DNA from: Archegozetes longisetosus
Lineage: Eukaryota > Arthropoda > Arachnida > Sarcoptiformes > Trhypochthoniidae
Assembly (NCBI GenBank): GCA_018873245.2
Contig: JAEMBT020000001.1
Span: 15,820,220 to 15,884,219, forward strand
Length of the DNA stretch: 64,000 bases
Direction: 5' to 3'
Shown here: in pieces, positions 11,900-21,655 of the stretch
How the letters are laid out: every line of letters starts with the position of its first letter
Numbering within the stretch: the stretch's first letter is position 1
The notes under the pieces: generated by a model
What the model was told of the DNA's origin: nothing
Databases searched by the model: none
Seen by the model: only the letters and a program-made list of their open reading frames with translations
Program-made: the position numbers and the translations under genes

Positions 11900-12436
11900 C
11901 TTAAGTTAGTATTTCGGAAATTTAAGGGATATTAGAGCCCAGTAATAGATGGTACTTTGTAAACGCCTTCTGTTCTCCATTGTGAACACTGGCTCAGAGA
12001 GGGTTAATAGTCGGGACCATTACTATATGACTAATAATAAACAGTAAAATCAAAGCTTACATTGTGAAGCAGAAAATCAACAAGTTTTTAATGATTTTTC
12101 GTAAACATATCTAATACTTTATCCATTGATAAGATATGAATATGCAATTACTCTTCAGCCGCCCTAAGAGATATGTCTTATAGAAATTGAATGATATGTT
12201 ATATAAGTTTATAATCATTGTTTTATAGTTATCTGCCTTAAATTTCTGAAACAATTAGAGTGCAATAACACATCATTAAGTTTCTATACAACATATTTAA
12301 CCTAGGAACTATGCTATTTGTTTTCAAGCGATAAAGATAAAAATTTCATGGATATATATATATATATATATAAATTTAACAATAACTTGTGAACCGCTAG
12401 AATTCATTTAGTAACTATCTAAGACTTCGAGGATCT
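11900..12436. repeat. 5'-flanking block shared with the GPCR gene
   Basis: This block immediately precedes the RCC1-kinase start. It is homologous in order to sequence upstream of the GPCR gene (35840-35942 plus 37695-38290), for example tttctatacaacatattt, agcgataaagataaaaattt, catggatatatatat and caataacttgtgaacc. A third, shorter copy lies at about 32910-33056. It includes an (AT)n run at 12352-12372. It may be a duplicated promoter region or a dispersed repeat that both genes sit beside. Confidence 0.65.
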
Positions 12437-12446
12437 AAAAATACTA

Positions 12447-15400
12447 ATGGCTAAGAGTATTTCTAAGTTTGCAATTTTTAATGAGCAACCTGATAATATC
12501 AAGAAATTTGTTAAACTATTTTATATTTCTGAGAATAGAGATGAAAGAACTTATGCTATAAATGGTTCAAATGTTATAGTATCTGGTAAAGATGAGATCA
12601 TGGCTTTTGGTCGAAATAGTTATGGATGCTTAGGATTCACACACAACAACCCTGTTAGACCTGCAACGCCTCATAAATTTTGATGTGAAAAAGGACTAAC
12701 AAAATTTTACAATGGATTTTTTCATGTCTTGGCTAAAAACGATCGAAACGAAATTTTTTACTGGGGCTATAACAATTCTGGTCAGTTAGGAATAGAAGTG
12801 GACAATAAAAGATTTTATGCGCCGCAAAAACACGAACTTTTGAGCAATAAAGATATTGTTGATATAAGTTGTGGTCCGTGGCATTCATTGGCTATGACAA
12901 GCAATGGAGAAGTATATGCATGGGGTGAGAACAAATTTGGTCAAATTGGAAATGGACTTAATGTTTCATATGTTGCTAAACCATTCCGGTTGCATGGTTC
13001 AAACGCATTTTTAGGGCACAAGATCATTGCGATTTCATGCGGGAGTAAACACTCACTTGCTTTGTCAAGAGATTGTCGAGTTTTCAGTTGGGGCTCGAAT
13101 GAGTTTGGGCAGTTGGGCCATGAAAAATCTAAAATTTTCAACAAACCAACTCTCATTGAAATCTATGATGTGAATTTCACTAAAATAACTTGTGGTCTTA
13201 ATGTAAGTTATTTTTTGACTTCCGATGGATATATTTATGCATACGGTAAGAACAAAATTGATGAAGGGAAAAAGAGTCAGAAGGTTAGGGGTGAATATCA
13301 CATATCACATATATCCTTCAAGGAAATCGCCTCGGAGAGAAATAGCGAATATTTAATAGCTATTTCTGAAGATGAACGTTGTTATGAAGTTCTGAAAAGA
13401 GAGGCGCCTGCGACAAGAGAATTTTATGAAGAAATGGAATATGAATCATTTGTTGACTATTACGCAGAAGTATGCAAAATCACTTATAAAACAATAGAAA
13501 ACGCTGATTGTAAAAGTATTGATTCTACTGGAAGTAGTATAAAGCAATCGGAGAGTTCAAAAGTAAGCACTTCAAATAACTTTAGCTCAAGTTTAATGGA
13601 CAGCCAGAGAGCTGAACTATTCCCTTTTGTCGATACTCAAAACAAAGGCATGAATTTATTGAGTGAAAACAGTAATCAAACTTCACTTTCAACGCGCACA
13701 GTTCAAGCTCTTGACAGTAACTTTGAGAAAAATTCATCTTATGGTCAATATTTTAACAATTGGGAATTAATAGGTAAAGGAGGATTCGGATTAGTCTATA
13801 AAGTTCTACATATAATGGATGAACAAACATATGCTGTGAAGAAAATAACAGTTGAAGGTAATTAACACTCTAATTAAATAATTAAAAGTATTTGATGCTT
13901 TCATCATCATAAGTGAAAATTTTCGAAACGTTTCAAATCGAATATTCACACTCTAGTATAACATAAAATTATTTTGAATCATTTAATTTCATTAAAATTA
14001 TATTAGATTTTCAAACAGTCAGAGCTTTCGAGAAAACGCAATCATTTGAGTATATATTATTTTAAAGATTTACGTTTATATTGATTGGAAATAAACGAAA
14101 ATATTTCAGAGATACGAGATAGGGCTTTAAAAATGCTTCTTTGTTTGTAATACCTTAACTGTTAATTCTTCAAGGTTTGGGAATAACTCCTGAAGATAAC
14201 ATAAGAGGTTTTGTTAACTCGAAATTCAGTAATGAATTGAGATTATTAGCAAAACTTAAAAGCAATTTCATCGTGCAATACAAATCTTGCTGGATAGAGG
14301 ATAATGCGATTTTCATTCAAATGGAGTACTGTTTAAGCTCTTTGGAAAAGATTCTTCAACTAAAACCAAAACAATTCAAACGAAGTGATTCTGAACTGAT
14401 GAGTAAAATAGAGTATTTCATCAGTTGTGAACTGTTTAGAGAAATACTAGAAGGGGTCAACTACTTGCATAAGCAAGATCCTCCAATAATTCATAGAGAT
14501 TTGAAACCGACAAACATTCTTATATCAGATGGAAGTAATGGGTCATTTGTTAAAATAGCAGACTTTGGTTTAGCGACTTTTCACATGGAAGAAAATCAGG
14601 TACACACAAAATATCTTGGTACTAAAAACTATCAAGCGCCTGAGGTTAAAGATAAAAATTACGATACAAAAGTCGATATTTGGAGCCTGGGATTGATCAC
14701 ACAAGAAATATTTGATATTGACATAAACTCGTGAGTAGATTTTTCAATTTCACTAAAAGTCTATATATTTTATTATTAATGATAAGATAGAAGGCTGGCC
14801 GAAGATCTAAATATAATAATTTCTAAGTAAAGAAAATCTTTAGTAATTCGATGATCTTGATTTATCATGTGTTGAAGCATTTTTAATTCTGAATAATTCA
14901 CTGATAATAAACGATGGTATAGAATTTTCGTAACAACGAAGCTCAATCTTAAGGTTTTTGTTATTGTACCTTCGTTCTTAAGTAAAGACTTGTCCCTTTA
15001 TCGCAATTTTAGCCAATTTAAACGCCGTTTCAGTCATTTTTCATTTTGAGTTCAGATTGAATTAGGTTATCATTTAAGAAGGGGTTTAAAGAAAATGAAG
15101 TACTGGTATGCTAAACTGGGGTATGAGTTCATAAATTACTTTGGGTTAAGCTTGATTGACCACGAAAACATTGATTTATTCTACTGTGACCCTAAGCATT
15201 TCAAATTGTAACATACTTCATTTCTGGTTCAATTACAATTTCATCCAATATTAAAGTATATTTTTAAGATATATACTTTCATGTATAGCAAAGATTTTGG
15301 TTAAACTAGACTTTACGTGGCCAGAGATTTTGACTTAAGCTTTGTATATAAATAATCTATAACTCAAACTGAGTCCAAATACATAAAATTTATTCACCGC

Positions 15401-17709
15401 AAATGAACAATCTTAGTAATAAGGTCTTGACAAGGACGAAAAGATTATAAAAGAACGTAGCGTTATGTGAAACTCCTCGCTCAATATAGATTAATACTGA
15501 TATTATAAGCAATAAATCATTAATAGCCTTTTAAAAACACTATAATAGTTCTTATTATTAAGACGTTATTTTTGCTGGCTTATTTTAGCGGGGTTACCGT
15601 GACCCAACACGGAGAATTTCCAATCAGCTTTCGACCTGCTAAGCCGAACTACTTGCCCTATTGAACCAATTGAGCATCACCTGAGCGATGCTCAGCGCGT
15701 CCCCTATGGCGCTTCCAATGGCACATTTAGGCCTGACGATACATTTATTAACCCTTCGTCACAACTGTGGGGTAAAATGTTCCCAAGTTTGACTTTTAAA
15801 ATCTCGCTAAAATCAACAGAATGTCGTCATTTCTTGAAAATTTAGCTATTCCTCAGTCATATATCTGACTATAAATCACAAAAATCCTGATTAATTTGGA
15901 ATTATAACTTTATTTTAAAAAATTATTTTCTGGCAACATGTCTTTGTGAGGACAGAAATTCCCCCTAATATCGCAGTGCTTTGTGTTTACTATATGTGTC
16001 GCAGCGCTGTAATGTCGCTACTAGCAATTGAACAGTTGATAACGCTGTAGCAGATAATAACTAGAATTAAATTAATTAATTAATGAAAACATCAAAAATA
16101 AGGACTAACTTTGATTCTGAAAACATTCCGGACTAACCTGGAACAGATATAAAGCGTGGAAGACGTGGGGTAACATTTTACCCCACAGTTAATTTTACGT
16201 TTTCAGAAGTTAAGTTGTGACGAAGAGTTAACCAAGATGTTTAACTTAGTTTATATTTACATGCCACATTCTGACATCACCGCAAGAAAACGTTTCCCGG
16301 ATCCGGTGATAATGAAACCATACGGATCTAGTTTTCCTCCTTGCATCAGTAACGCCACGTTCTTTCATAATCTTTTCGTCCTTGTCAAGACCTTATTCAA
16401 AATATAAATTCTTAACAGGGTACTATTTTAGACTAAGGTCCCGTAGGATCTTCGTTCTCTCATGTTTTCAATATTTTTAATTTTTTGAATTTTCATCAAA
16501 ATATATGATCAGAACAGTGAAATTTTGTTCATTTCAATCGTTTTGAGTTGAAACTTGATTCCATAAATTTATTTTACGGGAATTTTCTGTATACTTTATT
16601 ATTCGAAATTTTTTACCTATGTTCTAGTTATTTGAGGCAAATGAAATTTATATATTTGAACTCAGCTTGAGTTGTAGTTTCTTTATATAGAAAGCTTATA
16701 TCGAAAATCTCTGGCTACGTAAAGTCTAGTCGAATTTTCGAGAATTTTTTATTGATGTTCCGTTCATTTGCGGTGAATAAAGCTTATATATCTGAAATCA
16801 GCTTAAAATATAGCTTATTTATATACAAAGTTTATGTCGAAAATCTCTCGCCACGTTGTCAAGTCGATTTTTCGGGAATACTTTTACCGATGTTCTGGTC
16901 ATTTATGGTGAGTAACATTTATATATTTAAAATCAGCCTGAGCTATAGATCATCGGCACATAAAATTGATCTCTGAATTCTCTGGCCACGTAAAATCTAG
17001 TTAAACCAATGATTTTTATTTAGAAAGCTATACTCATCAAAATTATAAGATGATTCTTATAGTTTTTAATCTGACTTGAACATTAATGAACTTTTGTTCA
17101 TAATTTAAAGACAATCCACACAGACGACTAAATAAAATGATATACAATGAAGTATATATTTTAAGTAGAAATGTTCTTTAATTTTGGATGCAATAGTATA
17201 TTTCAAATAATTTTAGTGATCAACTTTAAGATTAGTTGCAAATATTTAACATTTAACTCATTAAACTTAAATAAAAGGCTATTGATCCGTTATTTTATGT
17301 TTCTTATATAAATGTAGATTTGTATATGCACGATAAATATTTTAATATGTATATATTTTTTACGATTTTAATTTTATGTTTTCAGTGTCGTTTTGACATT
17401 AAAATTTGAGTAGACTAAAAATACCATTATAATTATAACATTAAAATGACTAGTTTCACTCCCTATTGAAAGGTCATGTATGAATTCGAGAATGTTTACA
17501 TATAAATTACATCTCTCTAACTTAAATTGAATATTTCATGAAATAGATCGAAACTTCTTGCCTTAATCAACAACTCAGAGTTGAAAAATGAGTACGGCCA
17601 TATATCAGACTTGATCGAAAAGATGATGTCGCCAAGAATAACTTCAAGACCAACATGTAAAGAAATTATATTAAATCAAATGAGATGGAACTTAGTAGGC
17701 AAGATTTGA
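12447..17709 (+). CDS. RCC1-repeat protein fused to an eIF2-alpha-kinase-like protein kinase; one in-frame TGA
   Basis: Modelled exons: 12447-13857, 14175-14730 and 17547-17709; splice phases (1 and 2) close exactly. Exon 1 encodes RCC1 repeats (FYWGYNNSGQLG, AWGENKFGQIG, SWGSNEFGQLG) with the usual CG..HSLA motifs, a polar linker, then the kinase glycine loop (IGKGGFGLVYK) and catalytic Lys (YAVKKI). Exon 2 has the helix-C Glu, WIEDNAIFIQMEYC, HRDLKPTN, DFGLA, QAPE and DIWSLG; exon 3 ends with LIEKMMSPRITSRPT. Kinase residues look complete, and the WIED..IFIQMEYC and HRDLKPTNI context resembles the PEK/GCN2/HRI group. TGA at 12681-12683 replaces what aligns with Leu in the 29-kb paralogue and cuts off repeat 1. 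It may be a recent pseudogene, readthrough, or a sequencing error. Substrates are unknown. Confidence 0.82.
13858..14174 (+). other. Intron 1 of the RCC1-kinase gene
   Basis: Donor GAAG|GTAATT and acceptor ttcttcaag|GT join phase 1, rebuilding a Gly codon between the Lys-containing strand and the helix-C region of the kinase. Nothing else was recognised in the intron. Confidence 0.85.
15585..15722 (-). repeat. Possible tRNA-derived SINE head
   Basis: Read on the minus strand, TGCTCAATTGG resembles a Pol III A box, and AGGTCGAAAGC, about 30 bases on, resembles a degenerate B box (GGTTCGA.TCC with a deletion). The stretch is GC-richer than its surroundings. It will not fold as a complete tRNA, so it is more likely a decayed SINE or tRNA pseudogene. 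Confidence 0.35.
15748..16231. mobile_element. TTAA-flanked MITE (piggyBac-like), copy 1
   Basis: This 484-bp unit is bounded by TTAA on both sides, with terminal inverted repeats CCCTTCGTCACAACT. It is almost identical along its full length to copy 2 at 21172-21655, which has exactly the same length. TTAA target duplication and CCC-starting ends are the hallmark of piggyBac-mobilised elements. It has no coding capacity, so it would need a transposase from elsewhere. Confidence 0.85.
16570..16990. repeat. Tandem array of about three 137-bp units
   Basis: Each unit contains cgggaat-like, gatgttc.g.tcatttg.ggtga, tttatatat, aatcagc and gaaaatctct in the same order; unit boundaries are near 16712 and 16849. 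The array lies inside the right arm of the inverted-repeat element at 15299-17007, and the left arm has only one such unit. Confidence 0.6.
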
Positions 17710-19514
17710 AGAATGACTCTAAATTTATTCAATTGAGTAACATTTTTTCAAAAAAGATCATGATGGAAGAATTCTTTACTTATTTTCTCCAAATCAAATC
17801 AATTTGAGGCATAATAAATATTTTTAAACGGAAAAGACTTGAAGTTGTACTCAGGGTGACCAGACGTCCCGCATTGTCCAGGACAGTCTCTCATTGAGTG
17901 TCTTTGTCTCTCAACATGGAAGCCCTCGATGTGGGACGCGTTTGGCCCGCATTCCACAGATATTTTAATCCTTTAACAAATAATCACAATAATTGTTCAA
18001 ACGAGAAAAGTATTTTGGGATAGTACTAGGAACCAGTTATCTCACACGTAAATACATAGCAGTTTCATTAATCTTATTGAGAAGTTAGCTTTTTTTATGC
18101 ACCTCAGAAGATGCTTTTGTATCTTAGGACAACCATTACGCAACGGGTTGATTATCCCTGTAAAGTAGTGCTTTTTCAATACATGCGCAAATATTCAAAT
18201 TTTGTATTGTAAAAATTCAATGCTTTTGTCAATATTTACGAAGGTCGCCCTAAGATATAGAAATATCTTCTGACCTGTAGACTCTTATAATTAAGATCAT
18301 CAAAATTTTTGAGATTATTCTCAATTTGAGTATCTAGTAAAAAGTGTACAACTTCGTAATTCTGGTGGAAATTCAATTTATTAATAAATTCATGTATTTT
18401 AGGCGTCGAAACATTTTTTAAATCAAAGAGGGGACTCTTTGAAGAATTATGTCCCTCATTACACCGATCTAGATCTAGTCACCCCGGTTATATAGTATGT
18501 TCGTAAATTCGTGTCCTATGTTTGAGGACTTATAACTCCAAAACTAAATTATAGATTTTTATGAACAAAGTATCATTTTAAAAGAAATCTTAAAACTTTT
18601 ATGTTCAAAGTTTCGTTAAAATTGTCTTGTATGTTCTTTGATTTACAACAATTTAAAGTCAAAAGTTGCAATTTTCCATGGCATTACTAATATAATAATT
18701 TTTCGTAGTTATAAGTAATAATTACCAAATAGAGTGCGTAAACTTGAATATTACTTCATAATTAGTTAAAATTGAAAGCTTGATTACAAAATTAATGTTC
18801 TGAATGTGTTGTCAATGAAACTCTAATATAACGTTCTAAAGACATAACTTCTATCGAAAGAGCATATTATGTCTTGTAAGTAGGGTGACTACTTCTAACT
18901 TGTCTCATAAAATACAAACAAAAATATCGAAGGGGTACCCTTACATTTTTTGAAGAAAAATGTGGCTCTTATTAGTCATTACAAATATTTAGGTGTCAAA
19001 GAGCACATTCTAGTATTTGATTTGAACTTAATTTGAAATTTTGCTACTAACTTTTATATTAAAGAGGATTGGCTCAGATTTAGTAAAATTATAATCTTAT
19101 TGAGAACCCATAACCTTCTTGAAGTCATCACTTACATTTTATCATCAGAATTATTAGTAAAGTATCCAATAGGGTTTTAATTAAGTATCGGGACTATTAT
19201 ATCTTTAAAGGCATTTAATGAAACGAAAGTTTAAGCAATAGAGTAATGAATATATTCACCTTCAGTCTGGTTGACCGGCGCCCACCTTAGTAGGAGGTGG
19301 CTAGTGCCAGTGGCGAAACAACTAAGATTTATGTTACCTATAACTTTCTTATAAGCCATTCAGAGTTCATCCAGAGTATTAAATCATTTATCTTTATCTG
19401 ACCTCTTTATTCTATATATGTCATTGTAATCTCTTGGGTTCAAAATCAGGGCTATAAGGCGAGTATTTCAATTGCTCCCATCAATGTCTCACAAACAAAT
19501 CTTAAAGTTTCGAA
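17710..19514. other. Intergenic DNA after the kinase gene
   Basis: No gene was recognised. It contains the possible DNA-transposon remnant at 17852-18486 and otherwise AT-rich sequence. Confidence 0.35.
17852..18486. mobile_element. Possible DNA-transposon remnant with CAGGGTGACCAG / tagtcaccccg ends
   Basis: The left end CAGGGTGACCAGACGTCCCGC and the right end ...CTAGTCACCCCG are approximate inverted copies. CAGGGTGACC-type termini are seen in hAT-like elements. The flanking 8 bases do not match and no transposase frame was found, so this is tentative. Confidence 0.35.
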
Positions 19515-20330
19515 TGTTTATGGGGTCTCGCGTTGTCATCAAGTATTACTGGCCTATGAATCCGTAGCTGTTTTATCGACGGGAATATTACTTAACTCAA
19601 AAATCAAGACAAATTTCAAAATTGACATTTGTAGTTTTTGCTAAAATTCTATAATACAACACCCGATTTTTATGAAAGTCCACTACCGTTATCTGCTTCC
19701 AAGTTTGTATTGCTTCTCTTACTTTTGTAGGCCTGGGGTGCAAATTACGAGTACTGACATTATTTCTAATTATAATTCAAATTTATGATTCTAAACATTC
19801 TCACGGAGGTTCTTCAGAAAGGCGACATTAGCGAGATATCAAATAATCTTTAGGGTCATAGTACTTAAGCTATGTCACGTCAATGACTATCTAGCATTCC
19901 ATGGTCACTGTTGTATCTCTGAAGGTATTCAATACAAATGTTTACGCTTAACTTTTACTGAACAAGGATCGGCTCATAAGGTATCCACTTGGGAACTATT
20001 TTTGGCTTCGATTTCTTTCAGAAGCTTTAATGTGACCTTATAACTGATATCTAATGTCTCGACAAATTCAACAGTAACCCAGTTATGGCTTTCAAGTAGA
20101 AGCTCCTAAATTTTTTGCTTATAGAATTTGTCGGTCAAAGCACGAAGTCTACCTTTCCGAGGTAGTTGTTCGCTGCTTAAACAGCTTCTATCGTTAAACT
20201 CTTTATGAAGTTGGAACACCCATGTGCGACTTAATGCTATGCTGCACCTCGTATTCTGTAGAATGCTATAAACTTCAGTCACAATAGTGACCAATAGCGC
20301 ATGACTTTAATGACAGCCCACTGCTTTTGT
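19515..20330 (-). pseudogene. Tc1/mariner transposase remnant
   Basis: On the minus strand, 20294-20106 reads as an N-terminal helix-turn-helix region (VFQLHKEFNDRS...PRKGRLRALTD), close to the pattern WHKEF..G....PRSGRP. Further on, degraded pieces include YYDPKD and the third catalytic region PVILDDNARPHKHSKL (near 19550), equivalent to the mariner LHHDNAPAH motif, with a C-terminal RPTKVREAIQTWKQ piece near 19725. Several stops and shifts interrupt the frame. It belongs to the same lineage as the remnant at 35240-35835. Confidence 0.65.
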
Positions 20331-20339
20331 TTGGTAATA

Positions 20340-21171
20340 CTTTCCCGAAGTGGGTCAGGTTTGGCCCACTTACGTATTTAATAATTAAAAGCGTGTAAAT
20401 TGTAAACAATCACATCAATCGGTATACTTTACTCTAAAGCGCAATAATACTTCATAAACATGTTTACTACTTCTTTAATTTCTAAGATATGATAGTTATG
20501 ATACTTAACCAAGGGCTGATAGTATATATACCTCTTTGAACTAAACCTTATCCTAGAAAATTGCATTGCTTATGTAGCTTTTGTTTGACTGATACTACAT
20601 TTAATTAATTTATTATTACAACTATATTTAGCACAAACTAACTTGAAAATTAATAGTTCATGTATTTTATGTGAGTTTGAAGAACGACAAATAATCAAAT
20701 ATCGTAAATAAAATGATTCAGAAAACATACTTAAATGATAGGCCAAATTTTTATATTTTACATTATCTCATCAGCAATTTCATGTTTAATTTTAGAATTA
20801 ATTATACATTTGTTTCTATAATACTTCGACAAAATCATAATTATTCTTAGACTTTTCCTTTCTGTTCACTCTTCGTCAAGTAGTAATAATATATTAGTAT
20901 GAAGAAACTCTTGAAAATTCAGAACATTTATTAGAATAATATGTTCATTCACTTTGAAAACTTACTTGCATTTCTTTGAGTAAAACGAATAAATATAAGA
21001 AATTTCAAATATGACGAAAATATTTGGCCCACTTATGTATTCAACAACTAAAAGCGTGTAAATTGTAAGCAGTCACATCATTCAACATACATAACTCTAA
21101 TACGCAATAATGTTCCATAAACATATTTGCTATTTTTGTAATTTCTGTCATATGATAGTCCCGATTCTTGA
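20340..21171. repeat. Direct repeat pair (about 20350-20510 and 21020-21171)
   Basis: Both copies contain gcccactta.gtatt.aa..a.taaaagcgtgtaaattgtaa, cgcaataat..ttcataaacat and atatgatag in the same order, about 670 bp apart. The second copy is interrupted right after it by the TTAA-flanked MITE at 21172. The diverged first copy continues with TTAA at the equivalent place, so it shows approximately what the empty site looked like. Confidence 0.6.
20535..20860. repeat. Dispersed repeat, copy 1 (inverted copy at 46310-46640)
   Basis: Features such as gcacaaactaact, attaatttattattacaactatatttag, cattatctcatcagcaatttcatgtttaat and acatttgtttctataat reappear as their reverse complements, in reverse order, at 46310-46640. 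There are no coding features. It is probably an old transposon fragment. Confidence 0.6.
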
Positions 21172-21655
21172 TTAACCCTTCGTCACAACTGTGGGGTAAA
21201 ATGTTCCCAAGTTTGACTTTAAAAATCTCGCTAAAATCAACAGAATGTCATCATTTCTTGAAAATTTAGCTATTCCTCAGTCATATATCTGACTATAAAT
21301 CACAAAAATCCTGATTAATTTGGAATTGTAACTTTATTTTAAAAAATTATTTTCTGGCAACATGTCTTTGTGAGGACAGAAATTCCCCCTAATATCGCAG
21401 TGCTTTGTGTTTACTTTACGTGTCGCAGCGCTGTAATGTCGCTACTAGCAATTGAACAGCTGATGACGCTGTAGCAGATAATAACTAGAATTAAATTAAT
21501 TAATTAATGAAAACATCAAAAATAAGGATTAACTTTGATTCTGAAAACATTCCGGACTAACCTGGAACAGATATAAAGCGTGGAAGACGTGGGGTAACAT
21601 TTTACCCCACAGTTAATTTTACGTTTTCAGAAGTTAAGTTGTGACGAAGGGTTAA
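21172..21655. mobile_element. TTAA-flanked MITE (piggyBac-like), copy 2
   Basis: Same 484-bp length and almost the same sequence as copy 1, including ends CCCTTCGTCACAACT and bounding TTAA. A palindromic ggggtaacattttacccc motif lies close to the right end. The few differences between the copies suggest recent movement. Confidence 0.85.

Larger units (their letters stand above)
15299..17007. mobile_element. Long-inverted-repeat transposon with subterminal tandem repeats
   Basis: The ends are inverted copies: GGTTAAACTAGACTTTACGT at 15299 and the reverse complement of a near-identical sequence ending at 17007. They are flanked by near-matching 9-bp sequences (aaagatttt and aatgatttt) that look like a target duplication. 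The arms also share ataaggtcttgacaaggacg / cgtccttgtcaagacctta. The right arm carries about three tandem units of about 137 bp (16570-16990). The structure recalls Foldback/Galileo-type elements. No transposase was seen. Confidence 0.65.
14731..17546 (+). other. Intron 2 of the RCC1-kinase gene, enlarged by transposons
   Basis: Donor CTC|GTGAGT and acceptor gaaatag|ATCG close phase 2 to give Ser-Ser, followed by the C-lobe end of the kinase. The acceptor lacks a strong pyrimidine tract, so it is the weakest junction in the model. The intron is about 2.8 kb, against 316 bp for intron 1. It holds an inverted-repeat element at 15299-17007, into which a TTAA-flanked MITE and a SINE-like piece are nested. 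Confidence 0.7.

Noticed and set aside
15585..15722. Complete tRNA gene
   Set aside because: The A and B boxes are degenerate, and the acceptor stem and T-arm do not pair. Kept only as a possible SINE head.
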